The translations under genes were made by a program, and so were the position numbers. Below the pieces are notes generated by a model. The model saw only the letters and a program-made list of their open reading frames with translations, was not told where the DNA came from and made no database searches. From assembly GCA_946616365.1 (NCBI GenBank), contig CAMOIX010000001.1:1-64000 (forward strand): a DNA stretch of 64,000 nucleotides, given 5' to 3'. Source of the DNA: AC2028 sp002373595. GTDB lineage: Bacteria > Bacillota > Clostridia > Lachnospirales > Lachnospiraceae. Of the stretch, positions 1 through 7,786 are shown in pieces; the first letter of the stretch is position 1; the number at the start of each line of letters is the position of its first letter.

Positions 1-117
1 ACCGATCCCAGCACCTTCAATGTAGACGAAGAGGCTGCAAAGAAGTGGCTCGCTAGCGGAGCTCAGCCCACTGATGTTGTAGGAAAGCTTTTCAAGGTAG
101 CCGGAATAACCAAATAA
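1..117 (+). CDS. rpsP: 30S ribosomal protein S16, 3' end only
   Basis: The window opens inside this gene; the last 38 codons and a TAA stop are present. The visible tail (FNVDEEAAKKWLASGAQPTD, then VVGKLFKVAGI) is the conserved C-terminal end of ribosomal protein S16, a component of the small-subunit body needed for 30S assembly. It is followed after 27 bases by khpA, rimM and trmD, the usual S16 operon order in Firmicutes. The 5' end, promoter and start lie outside the window. Confidence 0.93.
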   Translation, partial: TDPSTFNVDEEAAKKWLASGAQPTDVVGKLFKVAGITK

Positions 118-144
118 GGGATTTGCTTTTATAAGGAGAGCAAG

Positions 145-375
145 ATGAAAGAGCTTGTAGAAGTTATTGCGAAGGCTCTGGTGGATAATCCCGATGAGGT
201 CAGTGTTATCGAAAAGAAGGACGGACGCGATACTGTTTTGGAGCTTCACGTAGCACCTTCCGACATGGGTAAGGTAATCGGTAAACAGGGAAGGATTGCA
301 AAGTCCATACGTGCAGTGGTTAAGGCTGCATCCTTCAAAGATGATTCCAGAGTCGATGTTGAGATAGTTGATTGA
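145..375 (+). CDS. khpA: KH-domain RNA-binding protein KhpA
   Basis: A 76-residue protein made of a single KH domain. The RNA-contacting GxxG loop is visible as VIGKQGRIAKSIR at about residues 39-51, followed by the helix and a final strand RVDVEIVD. KhpA (formerly YlqC) binds RNA as a partner of KhpB and is linked in other Firmicutes to cell elongation and small-RNA biology; that role is family knowledge. An AAGGAGAG ribosome binding site lies 6 bases before the ATG. Its position between rpsP and rimM is the standard Firmicute arrangement, and its length is normal for the family. Confidence 0.93.
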   Translation: MKELVEVIAKALVDNPDEVSVIEKKDGRDTVLELHVAPSDMGKVIGKQGRIAKSIRAVVKAASFKDDSRVDVEIVD

Positions 376-386
376 TGTTTTCTACG

Positions 387-411
387 GATCCCGCAGTTAT
401 CCTGCGGGATC
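387..411 (+). promoter_or_regulatory. Hairpin between khpA and rimM
   Basis: Perfect inverted repeat GATCCCGCAG (387-396) and CTGCGGGATC (402-411) around a 5-base loop, filling much of the 52-base khpA-rimM gap. The bases after it (TGTTATT) are not a proper T-run, so it may be a weak terminator, an attenuator or an mRNA-processing or stability element rather than a full stop. Confidence 0.5.
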
Positions 412-427
412 TGTTATTAAGAGGATT

Positions 428-967
428 ATGGAGAAATTTTTAAAAGTAGGTATTGTCACGGCTCCTTTCGGAGTTCACGGAGAGATGAAAGTCTATCCGA
501 CAACCGATGATCCCTCGAGGTTCAAAAAACTAAAAAAGATATACTGGTTCGCGGGCGGAGAAGCAGCTATGAACGCCGGTGCGGAGCCTGAGTGCGCTGA
601 TGTTGAATCTGCCAAAGTCTCCAAGGATATGGCTATCATCAAGATCAGCGGTGTAGATACGCCCGAGGAAGCTGCCGGGCTTAAGAGACGCGAATTCTAT
701 GTGGATCGTGAGAATGCTGTTCCTCTTAAGAAGGACGAGTATTATATCGCCGATCTTATAGGAATGAGCGTCATTGATGAGGAAGACAATAAACTCGGTA
801 CTCTGAAAGATGTCCTCCAGACAGGTGCAAATGATGTCTATATTGTATCAAGAGACGGTGATTCGAGTGATCTTTTGATCCCGGCTATTAAAGAGTGCGT
901 ACTGAATGTTGATGTCGAGGAAGGAGTCATTAAGGTTCATCTCCTTGACGGACTTGCGGATCTGTAA
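428..967 (+). CDS. rimM: Ribosome maturation factor RimM
   Basis: A 179-residue 16S rRNA processing factor that binds ribosomal protein S19 and helps mature the 30S head. The N-terminal RimM barrel begins FLKVGIVTAPFGVHGEMKVY with the family's GxxGxHGE-like stretch, and the C-terminal PRC-barrel is seen as YYIADLIGMSVID...LGTLKDVLQTGANDVYIV...LIPAIKECV. The frame is open upstream to 368, overlapping khpA, but the ATG at 428 has AGAGGA just before it and gives the normal protein start, so it is preferred. trmD follows two bases after the stop, so the two are probably translated together. Confidence 0.94.
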   Translation: MEKFLKVGIVTAPFGVHGEMKVYPTTDDPSRFKKLKKIYWFAGGEAAMNAGAEPECADVESAKVSKDMAIIKISGVDTPEEAAGLKRREFYVDRENAVPLKKDEYYIADLIGMSVIDEEDNKLGTLKDVLQTGANDVYIVSRDGDSSDLLIPAIKECVLNVDVEEGVIKVHLLDGLADL

Positions 968-969
968 AA

Positions 970-2187
970 ATGAAATTTAAGGTTTTGACGCTCTTTCCCG
1001 AGATGATAATGAACGCATCCGATCTCGGAATGATAGGAAGAGCACAGGACAATGAAATAATAGATATTGAATGCATCCAGATAAGGGATTACGCCGATAA
1101 TAATCGCGGCCAGGTGGATGATTATACCTACGGCGGCGGAGCCGGTATGCTCATGCGCCCGCAGGTTGTATATGATGCATATAAAGCGGCTGCAGGAGAC
1201 GGAGCAAAGAAGCGCTGTATATATATGTCTCCGGCGGGCAGACCATTTACACAGCAGCTGGCACAGGACCTCTCTAAGGAAGATGAGATCATTATCCTTT
1301 GCGGCAGATATGAAGGGGTTGATGAGAGAGTCCTGGAGACGATCGTAACAGACAGGATTTCAATCGGGGAATATGTTCTCACCGGTGGAGAATTGGCGGC
1401 GCTCGTAGTGATAGATGCTGTTTCCAGACTCATCCCCGGAGTACTCGGCAATGATAAGTCGAGTGAGGTGGAGTCTTTCTACAGAGGGCTTCTTGAATAT
1501 CCCCAGTATACGAGACCTGAAGAGTGGCACGGCAAGAGCGTACCCGAAGTTCTTCTTACAGGTGATCATAAATCCATAGAAGGCTGGAGACTCGAGAGGT
1601 CGAAGGAGATCACCGAGAGAGTAAGACCCGATCTTTATTCCAGATATATCAAGAGGGAAGAGATCGTTCCGAGGCTTCTTCCGGCTAAGAGAGACAATGC
1701 GGCAGCGATATCATCCGTAAGATTCTCCGACGGAGAGCCTGTATACTCTGATGATATATTTGCGGTTATTTCTGATATGAGTTCCAAGGAAGCTTACCTT
1801 TGCAGGATAGATAAGAACGCTGATAAAGCAGGTCATGATATTTCGGATCATATCTGCAATAAGCTGTCCGCAGACATTAAGACTCTGTATATACCGCAGA
1901 ACTGTATGGATGAATCCGGTATAAGAGAAGCATGGAAGAAAGAGGGAGAGTACTTCCTCATGTCCTATACGGATCATTCTCCGATATCACGAAAGAAGAT
2001 AACTGATCTTTCCGGTGAAGAAAGAGAACTTGCAGAAAAGATATATTCCGAGAATAAGGATATACTTGCAGACTTAAGGATTCCTTATATATTCATAAAT
2101 ACAGATGATGGGGATCTTGCAGATATGTATGAATCACTGGGATATTTGCGGTCCAATTCGGTGATCGTGAAGTATACCAGGGTTTGA
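970..2187 (+). CDS. trmD: tRNA (guanine-N1)-methyltransferase TrmD with C-terminal extension
   Basis: Makes m1G37 in tRNAs that read CNN-type codons, using S-adenosylmethionine, to prevent +1 frameshifting. The SPOUT core occupies about residues 1-235: GGGAGMLMRPQVVYDA, the trefoil-knot cofactor loops LCGRYEGVDERV and SIGEYVLTGGELAA, the catalytic-region DAVSRLIPGVLGN and the C-terminal YTRPEEWHGKSVPEVLLTGD. Typical TrmD is about 240-250 residues; this one has 405. The extra 160 residues do not match a TrmD part; the very end (LADMYESLGYLRSNSVIVKY) resembles the last helix and strand of a GNAT acetyltransferase. The frame runs through without a stop, so this is a fusion or lineage-specific extension. 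The extension's role is unknown. Confidence 0.93.
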   Translation: MKFKVLTLFPEMIMNASDLGMIGRAQDNEIIDIECIQIRDYADNNRGQVDDYTYGGGAGMLMRPQVVYDAYKAAAGDGAKKRCIYMSPAGRPFTQQLAQDLSKEDEIIILCGRYEGVDERVLETIVTDRISIGEYVLTGGELAALVVIDAVSRLIPGVLGNDKSSEVESFYRGLLEYPQYTRPEEWHGKSVPEVLLTGDHKSIEGWRLERSKEITERVRPDLYSRYIKREEIVPRLLPAKRDNAAAISSVRFSDGEPVYSDDIFAVISDMSSKEAYLCRIDKNADKAGHDISDHICNKLSADIKTLYIPQNCMDESGIREAWKKEGEYFLMSYTDHSPISRKKITDLSGEERELAEKIYSENKDILADLRIPYIFINTDDGDLADMYESLGYLRSNSVIVKYTRV

Positions 2188-2200
2188 CCAAGGTGAAGAT

Positions 2201-3046
2201 ATGAATTATCAATGGTACCCCGGACATATGACCAAGGCCGTCAGGGCCATGAAGGAACAATTAAAGCTGATAGACCTCGTCATCGAGATAATTGATGCAA
2301 GGATCCCTGTGAGCAGCCGTAATCCCGATCTTAACGAGATGGCTAAGGGTAAATACATGCTGGTTGTTCTCAATAAATCAGATCTGGCAGATCCGGGAAA
2401 GACTGCAGCGGTAAAGAAAAAGCTGAACGATGAAGGCCGCATAGTCCTGGAAACGGATGCAAGAAACAAAGCTTCCGTCAAGAATGTCAAAAATGCAGCT
2501 CTTTCCGCATGCGCAGAGAAGATCGAAAGAGACAGAAAAAGAGGAATAGTCGGCAGACCGATAAGGGCGATGGTCGTAGGTATCCCCAATGTCGGCAAAT
2601 CGACATTTATTAACAGTATCGTTGGACGTTCCTCGGCCAAGACCGGCAATAAGCCCGGCGTGACAAAGGGGAATCAGTGGATCAGCACGGGTGCGGGACT
2701 TGAACTTCTTGATACTCCGGGAATACTCTGGCCCAAATTTGAGGATCAGACCGTCGGAAGGAATATCGCGCTTATAGGATCCATGAATGATGAGATCACG
2801 GAGCCTGCAGAGCTTGCTTTGGAACTTGCCGATATCCTTAAGACTGCCTATCCGGACCTTTTAAAAGAGCGATATTTTAAGGGAGAAGAAGATGTATCCC
2901 AAATGGCACCTGCCGAGATAATGAACAGTATAGCTGTATCGAGAGGATGCATCGTAGCAGGCGGAGAGACCGATATTGTCAAGGCTTCAAGGCTTTTTAT
3001 AGATGATTTCAGGTCCGGCAGACTCGGAAGGATCAGCCTGGAGTAA
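2201..3046 (+). CDS. rbgA: Ribosome biogenesis GTPase RbgA (YlqF)
   Basis: A 281-residue circularly permuted GTPase needed for late 50S assembly, where it promotes incorporation of late ribosomal proteins. The motifs occur in the permuted order: G4 NKSD near residue 59, then G1 GIPNVGKST near 127, G2 region KPGVTKGNQW and G3 DTPG. The opening MNYQWYPGHMTKAVRAM is the family's characteristic N-terminus. A C-terminal helical domain follows. It sits between trmD and rplS, the standard Firmicute location, 13 bases after trmD. Confidence 0.95.
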   Translation: MNYQWYPGHMTKAVRAMKEQLKLIDLVIEIIDARIPVSSRNPDLNEMAKGKYMLVVLNKSDLADPGKTAAVKKKLNDEGRIVLETDARNKASVKNVKNAALSACAEKIERDRKRGIVGRPIRAMVVGIPNVGKSTFINSIVGRSSAKTGNKPGVTKGNQWISTGAGLELLDTPGILWPKFEDQTVGRNIALIGSMNDEITEPAELALELADILKTAYPDLLKERYFKGEEDVSQMAPAEIMNSIAVSRGCIVAGGETDIVKASRLFIDDFRSGRLGRISLE

Positions 3047-3166
3047 AAAATGTTATATTTTTCTTGCATTTTAGGCATTATTATGCTTAAATATATGAGT
3101 TGCGTTATGAAGATGGTCCTCTGCCCCAAGGGTGCGGCATGAACATCCGAGATGAAAGGAGCAGAT
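3047..3166 (+). promoter_or_regulatory. rplS leader, possible L19 autoregulatory RNA and weak promoter
   Basis: This 120-base gap holds a possible promoter, TTGCAT at 3064-3069 and TTAAAT at 3087-3092 with 17-base spacing (weak match). It is followed by a short structured RNA in which TGCC (3122-3125) can pair with GGCA (3136-3139), then AACATCC, directly before the AAAGGAG of rplS. Leader RNAs that bind L19 are known upstream of rplS in Firmicutes; assignment to that family is inference. Confidence 0.35.
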
Positions 3167-3514
3167 ATGAGCGATATTATTAAAGAAATCGAAGAAGCAC
3201 AGCTTAAGCAGGAAGTACCTGAGTTTAATGTCGGAGATACCGTAAGGGTACACGGCAAGATCAAAGAGGGTAACAGAGAAAGAATCCAGATCTTTGAGGG
3301 CGTTGTAATTAAGCGCCAGGGCGGAAGCAACCGCGAGACTTTCACCGTTCGTAAGGCCAGTAACGGTGTTGGCGTTGAGAAGACCTGGCCCCTTCACTCT
3401 CCCAATGTTGAGAAGATCGAGGTTGTTCGCCGCGGTAAGGTAAGACGTGCTAAGCTTAATTACCTTCGTGACCGTATGGGCAAGGCTGCCAAGGTTAAGG
3501 AAGTTATCAGGTAA
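3167..3514 (+). CDS. rplS: 50S ribosomal protein L19
   Basis: A 115-residue large-subunit protein at the 30S-50S interface. Recognisable segments are FNVGDTVRVHGKIKEGNRER, then QIFEGVVIKRQGG, TFTVRKASNGVGVEKTWPLH, VEKIEVVRRGKVRRAKLNYL and RDRMGKAAKVKE. An in-frame ATG exists five codons upstream (3152), but AAAGGAGC lies at the right distance only for the ATG at 3167, which also gives the usual length. It is followed by a strong terminator, closing the S16-L19 block. Confidence 0.97.
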   Translation: MSDIIKEIEEAQLKQEVPEFNVGDTVRVHGKIKEGNRERIQIFEGVVIKRQGGSNRETFTVRKASNGVGVEKTWPLHSPNVEKIEVVRRGKVRRAKLNYLRDRMGKAAKVKEVIR

Positions 3515-3532
3515 TTAAATTTATGTTTCTTC

Positions 3533-3572
3533 AGGGCAGTCGTGGGTATCCCCGATTGCCCTTTTGTTTTTT
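3533..3572 (+). terminator. Rho-independent terminator after rplS
   Basis: Long hairpin: AGGGCAGTCG (3533-3542) pairs with CGATTGCCCT (3553-3562) with one G-U pair, extended by an inner GGG/CCC around a TAT loop, and followed by TTTTGTTTTTT. It is a textbook intrinsic terminator that ends the ribosomal block before the first lepB. Confidence 0.9.
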
Positions 3573-3586
3573 CGGAAGGTGATCAT

Positions 3587-4165
3587 TTGGCTAAGCAGAC
3601 CGGACTTTCCTTTTATAAGAAAAGAAAAACGATAAGCATGAAGGCCGTGAAGGAATTCTTCTCATGGCTTATTTCCATATTCATCACTGTATTTCTGGCT
3701 ACGATACTTGTTTATTTTTTCGGGATGAAGACTTCGGTCGTCGGAGCCTCGATGGAACCCGGACTCTATCATGAACAGCAGATCCTGATAAACAGATTTG
3801 CATATACGATATTGGGCCCCGAGGAAGGGGATGTGATCATTTTCCTCCCCAACGGAAACACGAACTCCCATTATTATACCAAGAGAGTGGCTGCAGGCCC
3901 CGGAGATTGCGTGCAGATTATCGATGGTGTATTATATATAAATGGGAGTGCGAGTGATGTGATCAAGACCAAATTTAAGGATCCGGGGCTCGCATTTCAG
4001 GAGATAACACTGGCATCCGGTGAGTATTTTGTGGTAGGAGACAATCCGGAATCAGGAGAGGATTCAAGGTCTGCAAATATCGGTCCCGTCAAGGCGGATC
4101 AGATAGTAGGACGAGTATGGCTGGCCCTTCCCGGAAACGGCCGAAAGATGCATATCGTCAAATAG
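3587..4165 (+). CDS. lepB: Type I signal peptidase (first copy)
   Basis: A 192-residue membrane serine peptidase that removes signal peptides of exported proteins. After a short cytoplasmic tail there is one transmembrane segment (FSWLISIFITVFLATILVYF, about residues 25-44), then the nucleophile motif VVGASMEPGL with Ser55, and the general-base motif YYTKRVAAGPGD with its Lys. GDNPESGEDSR is the box E region. The start is TTG at 3587 with GGAAGGTGAT before it; an ATG 17 codons later (3638) is possible but lacks a good binding site. The upstream ATG at 3542 lies inside the terminator. A second lepB follows 20 bases on. Confidence 0.9.
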   Translation: MAKQTGLSFYKKRKTISMKAVKEFFSWLISIFITVFLATILVYFFGMKTSVVGASMEPGLYHEQQILINRFAYTILGPEEGDVIIFLPNGNTNSHYYTKRVAAGPGDCVQIIDGVLYINGSASDVIKTKFKDPGLAFQEITLASGEYFVVGDNPESGEDSRSANIGPVKADQIVGRVWLALPGNGRKMHIVK

Positions 4166-4185
4166 GCTATATATAAAGGAGCATC

Positions 4186-4716
4186 ATGAATAAGGTATTA
4201 AAAGAGCTTTTTTCTCTTGGTATATATATTCTCTGTATCTTAGGACTTACTTTTCTCGTCATCAAATTCGTCGGTCAGAGGACTGTTGTTGACGGCAGCT
4301 CCATGGAGACCACTCTTCAGAATGGGGACAGTCTGTGGGTAGATAAGATCTCTTACAGATTTAAGGGCCCTGAGAGGTTTGATGTCATAGTATTTCCTCA
4401 TGATGATGTATATCTGATAAAGAGAGTGATCGCGCTTCCCGGTGAGAAGATCCGTATCGATGAGAACGGAAATATCTACATCAACGGAGAGATACTCGAG
4501 GAGGATTATGGCCGTGAAGTCATAGATGCCGATCATATCGGTGTGGCCTGGGAGGATATACAGCTCGGAGATGACGAGTACTTCGTCATGGGTGATAACA
4601 GGAATAATTCGACGGACAGCAGATACCCTATTGTCGGAAATATCAAAAAGAGCAGGATCACAGGTAAAGCGGTTATCAGGATCTGGCCTTTTTCAAAGTT
4701 CGGAAAGTTCAGATAA
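4186..4716 (+). CDS. lepB: Type I signal peptidase (second copy)
   Basis: A 176-residue paralogue of the preceding gene. One N-terminal membrane segment (YILCILGLTFLVIKFV) precedes the serine motif VVDGSSMETTL (Ser39), the lysine motif YLIKRVIALPGE and the conserved GDNRNNSTDSR. AAAGGAGC precedes the ATG. Tandem signal peptidases are common in Firmicutes and allow partly different substrate sets; which proteins each cuts cannot be read from the sequence. The two differ in substrate-pocket sequence and length, so they are diverged paralogues, not a recent duplication. Confidence 0.93.
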   Translation: MNKVLKELFSLGIYILCILGLTFLVIKFVGQRTVVDGSSMETTLQNGDSLWVDKISYRFKGPERFDVIVFPHDDVYLIKRVIALPGEKIRIDENGNIYINGEILEEDYGREVIDADHIGVAWEDIQLGDDEYFVMGDNRNNSTDSRYPIVGNIKKSRITGKAVIRIWPFSKFGKFR

Positions 4717-4717
4717 G

Positions 4718-5473
4718 ATGGTTTCCATTTCAGAGATCAAAAACAAATTAAAGAACACTCCCACTGAGTATCTGGCTCCCGTTATCGCAGAGCTTGAGAG
4801 CGATACCAGAGCCGGAGTTATCGCGGAGTGTGAGAAGGCAAGAAAGCGTATCAGAGACTTAGAGGCGGAAAAGGCCAGGATCGATGCGCTCTGGGAGTTT
4901 GAAAGAAAGTACCCTGATTGCAGCTATATCTGCGGAATAGATGAAGTCGGAAGAGGTCCCTTCGCGGGCCCTGTCGTCGCAGGAGCAGTCATTTTTCCCA
5001 AAGATTGTGACATTCTGTATATTAATGATTCCAAGAAATTATCCGAAAAAGTAAGAGAGAGACTCTATGATGAAATAAAGGAAAAGGCGGTTGCCTGCGC
5101 GGTGGGACATGCCTCACCCCGGAGGATTGACGAGATAAATATACTCCAGGCAACATATGAAGCAATGAGAGAGGCTATTTCAACGCTTTCAGTATCTCCC
5201 GATCTTCTGCTAAACGATGCAGTGACTATACCGGGAGTAGATATCAGGCAGGTTCCCATCATAAAAGGAGATGCCAAGAGCATATCGATAGGAGCGGCCA
5301 GCATACTCGCCAAGGTAACGAGGGACCGTGAGATGGTCGAATACGATCGCATATATCCCGGATACGGATTTGCCAAGAATGTCGGATACGGTACAGGAGA
5401 GCATATAGAAGCTCTTAAAAGGCTCGGACCTACGCCGATACACAGAAGATCTTTCATACATGATTATATATAA
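4718..5473 (+). CDS. rnhB: Ribonuclease HII
   Basis: A 251-residue endonuclease that cuts RNA in RNA-DNA hybrids and initiates removal of misincorporated ribonucleotides. The catalytic domain begins near residue 72 with GIDEVGRGPFAGPVVAGAV (metal-binding DE and the GRG loop); NDSKKLSEK and SIGAASILAKVTRDREM supply further conserved residues. About 70 residues of charged, coiled-coil-like N-terminal extension precede it (LESDTRAGVIAECEKARKRI), as in many Firmicute RnhB proteins. The ATG at 4718 starts one base after the lepB stop; the frame is open further upstream but only inside lepB. Confidence 0.94.
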   Translation: MVSISEIKNKLKNTPTEYLAPVIAELESDTRAGVIAECEKARKRIRDLEAEKARIDALWEFERKYPDCSYICGIDEVGRGPFAGPVVAGAVIFPKDCDILYINDSKKLSEKVRERLYDEIKEKAVACAVGHASPRRIDEINILQATYEAMREAISTLSVSPDLLLNDAVTIPGVDIRQVPIIKGDAKSISIGAASILAKVTRDREMVEYDRIYPGYGFAKNVGYGTGEHIEALKRLGPTPIHRRSFIHDYI

Positions 5474-5482
5474 GGGATTTAC

Positions 5483-7411
5483 ATGGTTTCTATAAGGGAT
5501 TTATTCAAGACAAGTCCCATACAGCAAACGGATAATGTATCATCGGTACGATCCGAAAACGCTCCCCGGTCAGGAGGGGCAGATCTTTCTTCGCTCCGCG
5601 CGGGTCAGACATTTCAGGCTCAGGTAGTAAGCCGCGACGGAAATGATATCACACTTAAACTTCCCAATCAGCAGACCGTAAACGCCCATGTGGATGAGGG
5701 CGTCGGTATTGAAGTTGGCAAAAATATCACTTTTGAGGTTAGAGGAAGCGGTGCGGGAGTCACATTAAGCCCGCTTTATACCAATACTTCCACGGATCCC
5801 AATGTCCTCAAAGCTCTGACCATGGCCGGCCTGCCGGTTAACGAAAGCAGTGTGGAGATGACATCTCTCATGATGAAGAACGGCCTGTCGGTAGACAGAA
5901 GTTCTCTCCAACAGATGATGTCAGGTATCAATATGAATCCCGGAGCGAATATTGCCGATGCCGTCGATCTGAAGAGGCTGGGAGTCCCTGTTAATCAGGA
6001 AAATCTCGAACAGATATCCGCATATAAGAACCTCTCATATACCATAGAATCAGGGATGAAAGATGTATCGGAAAGAATAGATAATGCGATACTCGATCTG
6101 GTATCAAAAGGCGATCCGGAAGGTGCGGCAAAGGTCTTTAACGGACTGTCGGAAGCGGTGACTTCGTTCGAAATACCCGAAAGTATAAGCGGAAGTGAGC
6201 TTCGGGCAGGTGAGCTTACATCTGAAAAAGCCGGTGAGAATGCTGCCTCAGCAAAGCAGGCGGGCGATGCTTCTTTGTCTGCGGGAGAAGGAAAAGGCGC
6301 CGAAGTCAGCGATGTATCGGGTAAAGTGATCTCGGAGAATATAAGCTCGAAAACTATACTCGATCCAAATATGACAGAAATAAGATCCGCTGCCGTTGCT
6401 TCCGAGAATAAAGAATCAGCGGGCGGAACAGATATCGTAAAGAATGACGATGCTGCTTCGAAGGCTTTAAGACTCCTTGGTCAGATGACAGAGACCGAAA
6501 AGCCGGAAGCCGGGATCGAATCAAAAAATGCTTCGGTATCTGCAGATTCGGATAATAACGGCTCACAGTTATATATTTCAAGAGACCCTTCGGATATCAG
6601 ACAGAGCTTAGCTGATGAACTGGTGAGAATGACCGGAAATGAAAGCTACCGCGAGCTTGATCTTAAGAACCTTCTTACCGGTACTCAGGACCTTGTTAAC
6701 AAAGCTCTGACCGGAGGAGATACCGAAACCCTTAAAAATCTGCTTTCAAACGATACGGTAAGAGGTGCTCTTAAGGATGTGCTTAATCTGCAATCATCTA
6801 TCCCGGCGGAGGATGTAGCGGATAAGGAAAAAGTAAAGGATCTCTATGACAGGCTTGTGTCGCAGCTTAAGACCGTCGGCGGAGCGCTCGAAAGTGCAGG
6901 AATGCAGAATTCCCAGGCTATGCAGAGCGTTAATAATATGAGCGCAAATATTGATTTCCTAAACCAGATCAATCAGATGTATGCATATATACAGCTTCCC
7001 ATCAGATTCCCCGGCGGAGATAACAGACACGGCGATCTGTATGTATATACGAACGGTAAGAAATTGTCATCAAACGAAGGAACCGTAAGTGCACTGCTTC
7101 ATCTCGATATGGACCATCTGGGGCCTGTGGATGTATATGTGGCTATGGATATCAGATCCATAGAACCTAAGGTAAGCACGCAGTTTTATGTGCAAGATGA
7201 TGAGATCCTTGATTTCCTGAATGATCATATGGATATCCTCACTGCCAGACTTGAAAAAAGAGGGTATTCCATCTCGGCCAAGATGTCTGTCAGAGGTGAG
7301 AGCGAGGATAAGGAGCAGAAGGACGCTCTGGAAGCTGGCGGTGTCAATGTGCTTCTCATAGGAGCGGACAGATTTAAAGGAACCGACAGAGGTTTTGATA
7401 TAAGGACTTGA
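5483..7411 (+). CDS. FliK-like hook-length-control-type protein (YlqG-like)
   Basis: A 642-residue, mostly low-complexity and acidic protein with a C-terminal globular domain. Residues about 505-640 (for example LLHLDMDHLGPVDVYVAMD) match the pattern of the FliK C-terminal domain, in which such a strand-rich segment contacts the FlhB export gate. The middle (about 210-370) is rich in Ser, Ala, Glu and Lys with no predicted fold. In Bacillus the same position after rnhB is held by ylqG and ylqH, a FliK/FlhB-like pair outside the flagellar operon, so orthology is likely. No flagellar gene is in the window. Function is unknown. Confidence 0.7.
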   Translation: MVSIRDLFKTSPIQQTDNVSSVRSENAPRSGGADLSSLRAGQTFQAQVVSRDGNDITLKLPNQQTVNAHVDEGVGIEVGKNITFEVRGSGAGVTLSPLYTNTSTDPNVLKALTMAGLPVNESSVEMTSLMMKNGLSVDRSSLQQMMSGINMNPGANIADAVDLKRLGVPVNQENLEQISAYKNLSYTIESGMKDVSERIDNAILDLVSKGDPEGAAKVFNGLSEAVTSFEIPESISGSELRAGELTSEKAGENAASAKQAGDASLSAGEGKGAEVSDVSGKVISENISSKTILDPNMTEIRSAAVASENKESAGGTDIVKNDDAASKALRLLGQMTETEKPEAGIESKNASVSADSDNNGSQLYISRDPSDIRQSLADELVRMTGNESYRELDLKNLLTGTQDLVNKALTGGDTETLKNLLSNDTVRGALKDVLNLQSSIPAEDVADKEKVKDLYDRLVSQLKTVGGALESAGMQNSQAMQSVNNMSANIDFLNQINQMYAYIQLPIRFPGGDNRHGDLYVYTNGKKLSSNEGTVSALLHLDMDHLGPVDVYVAMDIRSIEPKVSTQFYVQDDEILDFLNDHMDILTARLEKRGYSISAKMSVRGESEDKEQKDALEAGGVNVLLIGADRFKGTDRGFDIRT

Positions 7412-7412
7412 T

Positions 7413-7700
7413 ATGGCTGATGAAGAGAAGAGAAAAGTAAAAACAGCGGTAGCTCTGGAATATGATCCGTCGGATGACGCGCCGAAGGTAATAGCATCCG
7501 GAAAGGGCGCTCTGGCAGACAGGATAATTGAGAAGGCAAAGGAAGCCGATGTGCCTGTTCACAGGGATGATAAGCTGGCTGATACTCTGTCAAAACTCGA
7601 GATCGGAGAGATGATACCTCCGGAACTTTACGAGGTGGTTGCCGAGATCCTTTTGTTTGTCGATTCCATGGACAAGATCAAGAGCAAGATCAAGATGTGA
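7413..7700 (+). CDS. FlhB C-terminal-domain homologue (YlqH-like)
   Basis: A 95-residue soluble protein equal to the cytoplasmic C-terminal part of FlhB/EscU-type export proteins, without the membrane part. Segments VAVALEYDPSDDAPKVIASG and ADRIIEKAKEADVPVHRDDK match FlhB from its cleavage-site region on. In true FlhB an NPTH motif autocleaves; here the corresponding place reads YDPSD, so no self-cleavage is expected. It starts one base after the FliK-like gene, so the two are surely co-translated and probably interact, as FliK and FlhB do. Its real function is not known. Confidence 0.85.
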   Translation: MADEEKRKVKTAVALEYDPSDDAPKVIASGKGALADRIIEKAKEADVPVHRDDKLADTLSKLEIGEMIPPELYEVVAEILLFVDSMDKIKSKIKM

Positions 7701-7713
7701 CATGCGGCATAAC

Positions 7714-7742
7714 TTGACACACCCCCTCATCATAAATAGAAT
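7714..7742 (+). promoter_or_regulatory. Strong sigma-A-type promoter for prs
   Basis: TTGACA at 7714-7719 (perfect -35) and TAGAAT at 7737-7742 separated by exactly 17 bases. The transcript would begin near 7749, right at a small hairpin GGACA-AAG-TGTCC (7749-7761), which could protect the 5' end or respond to a regulator. Confidence 0.85.
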
Positions 7743-7786
7743 TATACAGGACAAAGTGTCCGAACTTTTGTTAAAAAAGGAGTAAT

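Noticed and set aside
3542..3586. ATG at 3542 as the start of the first signal peptidase
   Set aside because: It is inside the rplS terminator hairpin and lacks a ribosome binding site; TTG at 3587 has a good one.
5483..7700. Start of a flagellar operon
   Set aside because: Only two flagellar-like genes are present, the FlhB part lacks its membrane domain and cleavage motif, and no other flagellar gene follows.
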